Origin: Acidobacteriota bacterium
GTDB taxonomy: Bacteria > Acidobacteriota > Terriglobia > Bryobacterales > UBA6623
Direction of reading: 5' to 3'
Assembly: GCA_016125275.1 (NCBI GenBank)
Contig: WGMB01000001.1
Coordinates: 62,001 to 126,000 of the forward strand
Length of the DNA stretch: 64,000 bases
Numbering within the stretch: position 1 is the first letter of the stretch; every line of letters begins with the position of its first letter. A program made the translations under genes and the position numbers. Below the pieces are notes generated by a model, which did no database searches, was not told where the DNA came from, and was given only the letters and a program-made list of their open reading frames with translations. This document shows positions 56,991-64,000 of the stretch, piece by piece.

Positions 56991-57236
56991 CTACGGTTGC
57001 AGATCGACAGTAAATTCTTCGATCACAGGGTTGGCGAGGACTTCACGGGCGATTCGCTCCACCTGATCGCGGGCGGCGGCGGGGTCCACGCCGTCGGCCA
57101 GCTCGATCTCAAAGAACTTTCCCTGGCGGACGCCGGCGACGCCGGCATGCCCCAGATTGTTCAACGCCGCGGTAATCGCGCGGCCCTGCGGATCAAGGAC
57201 CGTCTTCTTGAGGGTAACGTGGACGAGAGCCTGCAT
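56991..57236 (-). CDS. purS: Phosphoribosylformylglycinamidine synthase subunit PurS
   Basis: An 81-residue protein with the PurS fold (MQALVHVTLKKTVLDPQGRA, then VRQGKFFEIELA, ending NPVIEEFTVDLQP). PurS bridges PurL and PurQ in the FGAM synthase complex of the purine pathway. It lies 16 nt upstream of glmS on the same strand. purQ and purL are not in the window, although purS is usually next to them. Confidence 0.92.
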   Translation of the reverse strand: MQALVHVTLKKTVLDPQGRAITAALNNLGHAGVAGVRQGKFFEIELADGVDPAAARDQVERIAREVLANPVIEEFTVDLQP

Positions 57237-57325
57237 CCCTCGATTGTAAGCCGGGTTTGGGGCGGGAAACCGCCGTAGGGGGCGGCTCTCGGGGGCGCAG
57301 TTCTTTCAGCGCGTCGGAGAGTTTC

Positions 57326-58696
57326 CTATTTGCCGATGCAGAAAGTCGAAAAAATATTGCCCAGGATCTCTTCGATGGTGGTGGCGCCGGTGATGGCGTC
57401 CAGCGGTTCGAGGGCGCTGTAGAGATCGAGCAGCAGCATCTCATGGGGCGTGCCGGTCGCCACCGCCGCGCGGGCTCTTTCGAGGCATTCGGCGCATTCG
57501 GCCAACAGCCGCTCGTGGCGGACGTTGGTGATCAGGCCGCTCTCCTGGTCCAGCTCCACGCCGCCGCGGGCTTGGTCCACGATGGCCCGGCGGAGGTCGT
57601 CGATCCCTTGCCCGGTGGCGGCGGAGACCGCCAGGCCCTCCGTCTGCGCCACGTCGGGCAAGTCCGCCTTGTTGGCCGCCACCAGCGCGCGGCCGGTGGA
57701 GCGGGCCTTGTGGAGCAGCTCGCGATCGGCGTCTTCGAGGGGCTGTGAGCGGTCGATGACGGCCAGGATGAGGTCGCCGCCGGCCAAGGCCTCCCAACTG
57801 CGCTCGACGCCGGCTGCCTCGGCCACGTCTTGGGTGGCTCGGATGCCGGCGGTGTCGAGCAGCTTGACCGGGATTCCGCCGATCTGGGCGACCTCGCTGA
57901 CGACGTCGCGGGTGGTGCCGGCCAAGGGGGTTACGATGGCTCGTTCGCTTTCGAGCAGGCGGTTGAAAAGGCTCGATTTGCCGACGTTGGGGCGTCCGAC
58001 GATCGCCAGCGTGAGCCCGCCGTGGACGACTTTGCCGAGGCGAAAGCTGGCGCGGAGCCGCTCGACGGGTTCGGCGACCAGCGCCAGCCGGCGCAGGATC
58101 TCGGCGTCTTCGGCGACCTCCAGATCGTCCTCGGCGAAGTCGATGCCGGCCTCGAGCAGGGCCACGGCGTCGAGCAGCTCCTTCTTGATGGGGGCCAGCC
58201 GCCGCGAGAGGGCGCCCTCGACCTGCTGCATGGCCACCCGGGCCTGGTAGGCGGTGGTCGCCTCGATCAGGTCGCGCACCGCCTCGGCTTGCGCCAGGTC
58301 GAGCCGCCCGTTGCGAAAGGCTCGCTGCGTGAACTCGCCGGGCTCGGCCAAGCGGGCGCCCAGCGCCAGGGCCCGCTCGACGGCGAGGGCTAGCACGGCG
58401 GGCGAGCCGTGGCAGGAGAGCTCGACGACGTCCTCGGCGGTGTAGCTGCGCGGGGCCTGGAACCAGGTCGCCACGACGCGGTCGACGTGGCGGCCCTGGT
58501 CGTCGACCAGAAAGGCGACCTGGGCCTGTCGCGGCGACCACTCGCGAGGATGGCCGCGGAGCAGTCCATCGGCGACGGCGCGGGCCGCCGGACCGCTGAT
58601 GCGGACGACGCCGAGGCCGCCGCGGCCGGGCGGCGTGGAGAGGGCCACGATGGTGTCGTCGACATCGAGCGACGGCGGCAGGGACTGCGAAGCCAC
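57326..58696 (-). CDS. mnmE: tRNA modification GTPase MnmE
   Basis: A 456-residue protein that, with MnmG, modifies the wobble uridine of certain tRNAs. The N-terminal folate-binding domain ([20 protein letters not shown]), a helical domain interrupted by the GTPase domain ([24 protein letters not shown]), and the diagnostic C-terminal FCIGK are all present. Length is normal. Confidence 0.97.
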   Translation of the reverse strand: MASQSLPPSLDVDDTIVALSTPPGRGGLGVVRISGPAARAVADGLLRGHPREWSPRQAQVAFLVDDQGRHVDRVVATWFQAPRSYTAEDVVELSCHGSPAVLALAVERALALGARLAEPGEFTQRAFRNGRLDLAQAEAVRDLIEATTAYQARVAMQQVEGALSRRLAPIKKELLDAVALLEAGIDFAEDDLEVAEDAEILRRLALVAEPVERLRASFRLGKVVHGGLTLAIVGRPNVGKSSLFNRLLESERAIVTPLAGTTRDVVSEVAQIGGIPVKLLDTAGIRATQDVAEAAGVERSWEALAGGDLILAVIDRSQPLEDADRELLHKARSTGRALVAANKADLPDVAQTEGLAVSAATGQGIDDLRRAIVDQARGGVELDQESGLITNVRHERLLAECAECLERARAAVATGTPHEMLLLDLYSALEPLDAITGATTIEEILGNIFSTFCIGK

Positions 58697-58771
58697 GATC
58701 GCTCCAGTCTAGCCCGCGCTAGCGGAGCAACTTTCTTGCTCGTCGTAAGGCGCTCGGTCGGCTCGACAACG

Positions 58772-59548
58772 CTACTCGACCCCGAAGGCGAATACTTTGC
58801 CGGAAGAAGACATCGACGCGCTGCCTACCGCACCGGGCGCCAATAGACCAAATTCTCCCTTGTCGACCTGCGTCAGAACGAGTTTGTACGCCTGCACGCC
58901 GACTTTCTCCGGGTTGAAAGGAACGGCATTGCGTTCTGATCCGCTCTTGGCTCGGAGTACGCCGGACGTCAGTGCTCGAAATTCTCGCAGGTCTTTCCGG
59001 ATGTCCATCTTCAGGAGTTGGAACTCGGAAGCCGCCACCCCTTCTTCTGCTCGGATGAAGAGCTCTACCGGCGGTGATACCTGAACTCGTGCATTTCTGC
59101 CGTCGATTACGCCACTGATATGACCCTTGTGAAGGCCGGCGGTTCCGATACTCTTCAGCATGCCGCCGGTCCGCCAAGTCACGAGCTCCGGTTCCATGAA
59201 CTCCCATCGATTTTCTTTGAGTAAGTAGACTCCTACTTCTTGTGGGAAGCCGTCGTTAAACTTTGATCCATTCGTCGTAGATGCGACGGCCGGCGCTGGA
59301 TTCAGCAGGGCTTGGATGACCTCGGCGGAGAGCCCAGCCTGCTTCAGCTCGACCATCTGATCCACGCTCAGATCCAGGGGCTGCTGGTTTTGGCGAACCT
59401 TCGCGATGATCGTGTCGTCAGTCAGCCCGGCTTCCTTGAGAGTGAGCACCTCCGCAACGCCAACGTCCGCGGCCGGGAGCATGGCGGACAGCGACGCGAA
59501 TGCCACTACGGCAAGATACGGCGTACATCCCACAGGTAATCGAATCAT
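58772..59548 (-). CDS. Exported hypothetical protein
   Basis: A 258-residue protein from ATG 59548 with a signal peptide (YLAVVAFASLSAMLPAADVG). Residues ~30-80 are a helical module with two repeats (VLTLKEAGLTDDTIIAKVRQ and MVELKQAGLSAEVIQALLN), of a kind seen in many acidobacterial exported proteins. The rest is probably beta-rich. Base composition is less GC-rich than its neighbours. A sigma-70-like promoter lies at 59615-59643. Function unknown. Confidence 0.8.
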   Translation of the reverse strand: MIRLPVGCTPYLAVVAFASLSAMLPAADVGVAEVLTLKEAGLTDDTIIAKVRQNQQPLDLSVDQMVELKQAGLSAEVIQALLNPAPAVASTTNGSKFNDGFPQEVGVYLLKENRWEFMEPELVTWRTGGMLKSIGTAGLHKGHISGVIDGRNARVQVSPPVELFIRAEEGVAASEFQLLKMDIRKDLREFRALTSGVLRAKSGSERNAVPFNPEKVGVQAYKLVLTQVDKGEFGLLAPGAVGSASMSSSGKVFAFGVE

Positions 59549-59912
59549 AGGTCCCCCCCTTGGAACGATCTCAGAATGCGCAGGAGGCTTCAATGTTAGG
59601 GTCGAAGCCCCACGATTGTACTATCGAGATTGATATTAGGCAACCGTCAATTAGTACACTGTGTTACGCACGGAGACTCCATCTAATTTCAGCGTGGCAT
59701 CCTGTTTCAGCGCGGTGTCACGAGTCGTGGACTGTCGGGAAGGTCTTGGCCCTCCCGGATCAACGAATCCGGAAGGGGGCGGCTGCCCGGAGCGCTGGGT
59801 TGCAGTCGGCCGACGACGTCGATGAGGGCCCGTAACGACAACGGGCCGAAAATTGCGTGCAATGCCTGTAGGCGGGGGGTCGACGACCGTGCGACCCTAG
59901 GGCATCGCAGCT
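59549..59912. other. 364-bp divergent intergenic region
   Basis: It contains the promoter at 59615-59643 for the minus-strand gene and several short inverted repeats (CCCTCCCGGATC... CCGGAAGGGGG around 59752; GGGCCCG/CGGGCC near 59825-59848). I see no gene. The left part is AT-richer than the rest of the window. Confidence 0.4.
59615..59643 (-). promoter_or_regulatory. Sigma-70-like promoter of the exported hypothetical protein
   Basis: On the minus strand TTGCCT, 17 bases, TACAAT; 4 of 6 and 5 of 6 matches to TTGACA and TATAAT with ideal spacing. It is about 60 nt before ATG 59548. Confidence 0.55.
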
Positions 59913-60995
59913 ATGAAAAAGACCTTCCAGAAGTATCTGCTCCCCGGCTTTGTCTTCCAATCGATCGTGGTGGGAGGGGGCTACGGCACGGGCCGGGAGC
60001 TGGTTCAGTTCTTCCTGACCAAGGGCCCGCTGGGAGGCTACGGCGGCATGCTGGTGGCGACTCTGATCTGGGGCCTGATCCTGGCGCTCGGGTTCGAGAT
60101 GGCCCGCAGCAGCCGCCACTTCGACTACCGCACGTTCACCAAGGCCCTGCTGGGCCGGGCTTGGGTGGGGTTCGAGGCGCTGTACGTGGCGAGCACGATC
60201 TTGACCATCGCCATCGTGGGGTCGGCGTCGGGAGAGCTTTCGGCGGAGATGTTCGGGGCGGCGCCGATCGTGGGCACGCTGGTGGCTGTGGCCGCGGTGG
60301 CGTTCTTCGCGTTTTGGGGCAGCGCGCTGATCGAGCGCTTCTTCGCGTTCTGGTCGTTCGCGCTTTACGCCGTCTACCTGATCATGATTGCGCTGGTGGC
60401 GCCGCGGTTCGGCGACGTGATCGCCCACAACGCGGCCATCACCGTGCCGGGGGCTCCCTGGCTGCTGGGCGGGCTGGAGTACGCCGCCTACAACTTGGCG
60501 GCGCTGCCGGCGATGCTGTTCGTGGCGCGACACCTGGAGACGCGCCGCGACGCGGTGATTGCGGGTTTCATGGCGGGCCTGATTGCGATGTTCCCGGGCG
60601 CGCTGATCTACACGGCGCTGCTGGCGTTCTACCCGTCCATCCTGGAGCAGTCCATCCCGGCGAACTTCGTGCTGGGCGAGCTGGACAGCCCGGCCTTCCA
60701 GCTCTTCTTCCAACTGGTGCTGTTCGGGACGTTCATCGAGACGGGCACGGGCATGATCCACGGCTTCAACGAGCGCGTGGCGGGCCTTCTGAGCGAGCGC
60801 GGCCAGACGCTGACGCATTGGCGGCGGCTGGCGATCGCGGCGGGGCTGCTGGTGGCGTCAGTGTGGCTGGCGGACCGGTTTGGGCTGATCGCGCTGATCG
60901 AACGCGGCTACGGCGTGATCACGTACGGGTACTGGCTGCTGTTCCTGCTGCCGATTCTGGTGGTGGGTTTGCGGAAGATGCTGCGGCCGGCGTGA
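59913..60995 (+). CDS. YkvI-like polytopic membrane protein
   Basis: A 360-residue protein with about ten hydrophobic helices. It starts KYLLPGFVFQSIVVGGGYGT, GRELVQFF, the pattern of the YkvI family, which is distantly related to amino-acid/sodium symporters of the LeuT fold. A 'TGRE' segment near residue 26 and the broken helices with GlyGlyGly fit this. The transported substrate is unknown. Confidence 0.8.
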   Translation: MKKTFQKYLLPGFVFQSIVVGGGYGTGRELVQFFLTKGPLGGYGGMLVATLIWGLILALGFEMARSSRHFDYRTFTKALLGRAWVGFEALYVASTILTIAIVGSASGELSAEMFGAAPIVGTLVAVAAVAFFAFWGSALIERFFAFWSFALYAVYLIMIALVAPRFGDVIAHNAAITVPGAPWLLGGLEYAAYNLAALPAMLFVARHLETRRDAVIAGFMAGLIAMFPGALIYTALLAFYPSILEQSIPANFVLGELDSPAFQLFFQLVLFGTFIETGTGMIHGFNERVAGLLSERGQTLTHWRRLAIAAGLLVASVWLADRFGLIALIERGYGVITYGYWLLFLLPILVVGLRKMLRPA

Positions 60996-61298
60996 GGGGC
61001 CGCGGGCGCCCCGCCGGATTTTTTCTTCAAAATGTGAGCCAAAGTGAGCCATTCTGAGCCAAAGTGAGCCATTTTCGGCTCGGATTGGCGGGCTCCGCGG
61101 CGGTTGCTGATCGAAAGTTGCCGGGGATTGCAGGTCACGGCGATCTCAAGCCCGGGGGGCCTGTCGGCTGCCATGGGCCGGTCTTGTTTGCCTTTAGGGT
61201 AGCGCGGGGTGTCAAGGGCTCGGTGGGGCCATGGCCTCCGTTCCGGAGGTCGTCGGGGACCGAGGACCCGGCACGCCGGAGGGGTGCGCCACGGGGGC
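60996..61298. other. Intergenic region with 10-bp tandem repeats
   Basis: Between two convergent genes. Bases 61035-61074 are four 10-bp units starting TGAGCC, arranged as two 20-bp repeats (TGAGCCAAAG then TGAGCCATT[CT]). The rest is GC-rich with no gene or clear terminator. Confidence 0.6.
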
Positions 61299-62645
61299 CT
61301 AGAACGGGTCGTTGGGGTTTTTGGGGCGCTGGGCTTCGGGGATGTAGCCCTTCTTGCGGTCTTCGCCGTTGAAGATCAGCGTGACGTCCACGGTTTTGGT
61401 GGTTTCGTCCAGGTGGGTGCGGGCTTCGGTTTTGGCCAGGTGCTCGAACATGCCTTCCTGCTCGATGGTGTCCAGGAAGAAGCGCGGATAGGTGGCGTTG
61501 AAGGGTCTGCCCGGCTCCAGGCCCCAGCGTTTGCGCACGACCGGTTCGGCGAGGATGTCCAGGCCTTGGATTTCCAGCCGCCGGAAGGTGTACTGCGGAC
61601 CGAGCTCGGTGTGGAAGACCAGGTCAACGGTCTTCGTGTCGTCGTGGACCTTGTGGTCTTCCAGGGTTTGGGATTTGAGGAAGCCGACGGTGCGCAGCAG
61701 CTCGTCGAGCCGGCCCAGGGAGGTTTGGACGGCGGTCATGTTCACCCGTTCGCCGCTCGAGAAGTCAAACAGGCTGTCGAGCTTGTCGGGCGAGACCGGC
61801 GGGACGTCCGGGCGCTGGATCGAGCCGTAAGAGTAGACGTCGCCCTCGTGGACCTCCACGGTGATGATGAGGCCGAGCGAGGCGTCGTCGGGACGCGCTT
61901 CGCAGGGGCAGAACTCCACGCCCATGAAGCCCTTCTCCTCGTACATCGGCCGCACGTTGTACTGCAGGAGCTGCAGCAGACGGGCTTCGGTGTACGGCTC
62001 GCCCATGGCCTTGGGGTTGAAGCTGCGCTGCAAGTCGAGCGGGCCGATCGCCGCCGAACCCTTGAACTCCACGAAGGCGATGCTCTGCATGCGCTGCTCG
62101 GGCTGGAAGACCATCGCCAGGCTCTCGCCGTCGATGGGCAGCAGTTGGCCGATCACCCGGGAGTCGTGGCCGGCGGCCATCCAGCGCTTCTGGAGAGCGT
62201 CGCCGATCTGGTCCACCATGCGGCCCGTGGCCGGCACTTCCGTCTTGAACAGAGGGATCTGCTGGTGCAACTCTTCGAGCAACTGCGGCTCGGGCTCGTC
62301 GAAGTTCAAGAAGCGCACCGAGAAGACTTGGTCGACTTCATCGACCTCGAAGGTCAGCGAGTAGCCGCCGTCCTTGGGGCCGAAGCGGTAGGAGAGCGTC
62401 TCGAAGACTCCGGTTTCGGTGAGGCGCGCCACGGCTTTCTGGAAGTCCGCCTCGTTGACCATGTCGCCGACGTGCAGGCCCGTCTCGGCCTGGATGCGGT
62501 CCTTGTCGAAGTGCTGGGCGCCTTCGATGACGATTTCCCGCAGCGGATACTTTTCCTGCGCCGCCAGCGCACAAGTCAGCGTCAGCGCCAGAATGAAAAT
62601 TCGGCCCACACTGTTGAAGACGTTCCGGGCGGGGAGGGGTTTCAG
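61299..62645 (-). CDS. POTRA-repeat periplasmic protein (BamA-like, no barrel)
   Basis: A 448-residue protein built of several POTRA-like domains (REIVIEGAQHFDKDRIQAET, then VARLTETGVFETLSYRF; later TFRRLEIQGLDILAEPVVRK). There is no C-terminal beta-barrel. GGGAGG (62651-62656 on the complement) is 5 nt before CTG 62645, which gives a good signal peptide (KPLPAR then IFILALTLTCALAAQ). GTG 62609 is the alternative start and lacks a ribosome site. It lies 11 nt after the acyl-CoA synthetase stop. Likely a periplasmic outer-membrane assembly accessory. Confidence 0.78.
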   Translation of the reverse strand: MKPLPARNVFNSVGRIFILALTLTCALAAQEKYPLREIVIEGAQHFDKDRIQAETGLHVGDMVNEADFQKAVARLTETGVFETLSYRFGPKDGGYSLTFEVDEVDQVFSVRFLNFDEPEPQLLEELHQQIPLFKTEVPATGRMVDQIGDALQKRWMAAGHDSRVIGQLLPIDGESLAMVFQPEQRMQSIAFVEFKGSAAIGPLDLQRSFNPKAMGEPYTEARLLQLLQYNVRPMYEEKGFMGVEFCPCEARPDDASLGLIITVEVHEGDVYSYGSIQRPDVPPVSPDKLDSLFDFSSGERVNMTAVQTSLGRLDELLRTVGFLKSQTLEDHKVHDDTKTVDLVFHTELGPQYTFRRLEIQGLDILAEPVVRKRWGLEPGRPFNATYPRFFLDTIEQEGMFEHLAKTEARTHLDETTKTVDVTLIFNGEDRKKGYIPEAQRPKNPNDPF

Positions 62646-62656
62646 AGCGGCCTCCC

Positions 62657-64000
62657 TCAGTCGTACAGGGCGTCGATCTGGCGGGCGAACTTCATCTCGA
62701 CGGCGCGGCGGCGGACCTTCATGGACGGCGTGATCTCGCCGTCCTCGATGGAGAGCTCGCGGTCGAGCAGCAGGATCTTCTTGGGCTTCTCGTAGCGGGC
62801 GAGGGGTTCGCAGGCCTTCTCGACCTCGCTGAACAGGAGCTGGAAGACGTCCTTGTTGTCGATCAAGTCGCGCAGGGTGCGGAACTCGATGCGGCGCTCC
62901 TGGGCCCAGAACTTGACCTTTTCGAACTCCGGGATGATGAGCGCGCAGGGGAACTTGCGGCCTTCGGCGAAGACGATGGCCATCGAGATATAGGGGCTGG
63001 TCTTGAGCAGGTTCTCGATGGGCTGCGGGGCGATGTACTTGCCGCCGGAGGTTTTGAGCAGGTCCTTCTTGCGGTCGATGATCGAGAGGTAGCCGTCGGA
63101 ATCGAACTTGCCGATGTCGCCGGTGTGGAACCAGCCGTCGGCGTCGATCACTTCGGCGGTGGCCTCGGGGCCCTTGTAGTAGCCCTTCATGATGTTGGGG
63201 CCGCGCACGAGGATCTCGTCGTCTTCGGCGAGGCGGGCCTCGACGTTGCGGATGAGACGCCCGACGGTGCCGAAGCGGAAGTGGTCCGGCGTGTTGATGG
63301 AGATGAGCGGCGAGGTCTCGGTCAAACCGTAGGCTTCGTAGATGGGAATGCCGACGATGTAGAAGAACTCGGCCAGGTGGCGGCTCAGCGGGGCCGCGCC
63401 GGAAAACATCATGCGGAAGCGTCCGCCGAGTCGGTCGCGGAGCTTCTTGAAGACCAAAAGGTCGGCGATGGTCTGCTGGAGGCCCAGCCAAAAGGGCATC
63501 CGTTGGCCGTGGCTGCGGAACGGCAGGGCGCGCTCGCCCACGCGCAGGGCCCACTCGATGAGCTTGCGGCGGAAGGTGGGCGCGGCGGCGATGGCGGCGG
63601 TGACGCGGCCATGGATCTTCTCGAAGAAGCGGGGGACCGCGACGGCGACCGTGGGCCGGATCTCCTGCATGTTCTGCGGCACGGCCTCGAAGGATTCCGC
63701 GTAGGCCACGGTGGCGCCGGAGTGGAAATAGACGTAGTCGGCGATGCGCTCGGCCACGTGGCTCAACGGCAGGAAGGAAAGGCAGAGGTCGCCGGTTTCG
63801 ATCTGGAAGCCGCAGTCGCGGACGTTGGTGCCCAGATTGTTGTGCGTGAGCACGACGCCCTTGGGCACGCCGGTGGTGCCGGAGGTATAGATGATGCTGG
63901 CGACGTCTTCGGGCTGGACGGCGTTGATGCCGGCTTCGAAGGCGCGGGTCTCCTCGTCGGTGAGCGGCTCGGTTCCGATGAGGCTCTGGACGCCCACCAC
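62657..64000 (-). CDS. Long-chain fatty acid-CoA ligase (AMP-forming), cut by right edge
   Basis: About 447 C-terminal residues of an ANL-superfamily enzyme; the N-terminus lies beyond the window. Motifs: IIYTSGTTGVPKGVVLTHNN (phosphate loop), VAVPRFFEKIHGRV, FSGAAPLSRHLAEFF, YEAYGLTETSP, GWFHTGDIGKFDSDGYLSII, DRKKDLLKTSGGKYIAPQPI. It matches the FadD15/bubblegum-type long-chain acyl-CoA synthetases, which activate fatty acids through an acyl-adenylate. It is probably co-transcribed with the POTRA protein downstream. Confidence 0.94.
   Translation of the reverse strand: MVGVQSLIGTEPLTDEETRAFEAGINAVQPEDVASIIYTSGTTGVPKGVVLTHNNLGTNVRDCGFQIETGDLCLSFLPLSHVAERIADYVYFHSGATVAYAESFEAVPQNMQEIRPTVAVAVPRFFEKIHGRVTAAIAAAPTFRRKLIEWALRVGERALPFRSHGQRMPFWLGLQQTIADLLVFKKLRDRLGGRFRMMFSGAAPLSRHLAEFFYIVGIPIYEAYGLTETSPLISINTPDHFRFGTVGRLIRNVEARLAEDDEILVRGPNIMKGYYKGPEATAEVIDADGWFHTGDIGKFDSDGYLSIIDRKKDLLKTSGGKYIAPQPIENLLKTSPYISMAIVFAEGRKFPCALIIPEFEKVKFWAQERRIEFRTLRDLIDNKDVFQLLFSEVEKACEPLARYEKPKKILLLDRELSIEDGEITPSMKVRRRAVEMKFARQIDALYD

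Noticed and set aside
55181..57013. 610-codon open frame on the plus strand
   Set aside because: It is antisense to glmS, which is complete and highly conserved in sequence.

Overview
The window is high-GC DNA that looks like a chromosome segment of an Acidobacteriota bacterium, most likely of the Solibacter/Bryobacter type. The pointers are two secreted proteins ending in the 'Solibacter' extracellular domain (TIGR03437 type), an Oar-like TonB-dependent receptor with an N-terminal carboxypeptidase-regulatory-like domain, a PEP-CTERM protein, several Ser/Thr protein kinases and very long TPR proteins. I found no rRNA, tRNA, CRISPR array, transposase or phage gene.

Bases 1-18621 hold a compact non-flagellar type III secretion (T3SS) locus. 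Its core genes are sctI, J, L, N, O, P, Q, R, S, T, U and V, with SycD/SctG-like TPR chaperones and several unrecognised small proteins. Four features are unusual. (1) A FliA/WhiG-type (sigma-28 family) sigma factor is encoded at the head of the locus, and every other transcription unit starts with a near-identical sigma-28-like promoter ([GT]CAACTT[TC]-N11-[AG][AG]CGATAA; units starting near 1322 on the minus strand and near 2132, 12530 and 16901 on the plus strand). (2) A FliO-like gene, normally flagellar, lies between sctQ and sctR. (3) SctQ carries an N-terminal FHA domain, a second FHA protein ends the locus, and a Ser/Thr kinase is co-transcribed with the minus-strand unit, which suggests phosphorylation control. 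(4) No secretin (SctC) and no periplasmic SctD ring domain are visible. Several proteins share an N-terminal FRxx[LM] motif resembling the FxxxPhi gate-recognition motif of early flagellar export substrates.

Bases 19052-21248 encode three TadE/TadG-like pseudopilin-type proteins, closed by a strong terminator. Bases 21383-36459 carry a 1,600-residue kinase-TPR-PEGA protein, a 1,002-residue secreted TPR protein, a TonB-dependent receptor divergent from another kinase, a cation diffusion facilitator and a quinone-oxidoreductase-like MDR protein. A large TIGR03437 protein follows (36592-40747) with an apparent single-base frameshift.

The rest is mostly housekeeping on the minus strand: pckA, an EEP-family phosphohydrolase, a CoA-binding protein, rluB with a very long Arg/Gly-rich tail, scpB, scpA, glmS, purS, mnmE, a POTRA-repeat protein and a long-chain acyl-CoA synthetase cut by the right edge. 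A block of three exported proteins (TIGR03437, PEP-CTERM, and a 49-residue 'GDWNGDG' repeat protein) sits between scpB and scpA. An AraC-GyrI regulator, a methyltransferase and a YkvI-like membrane protein are on the plus strand.
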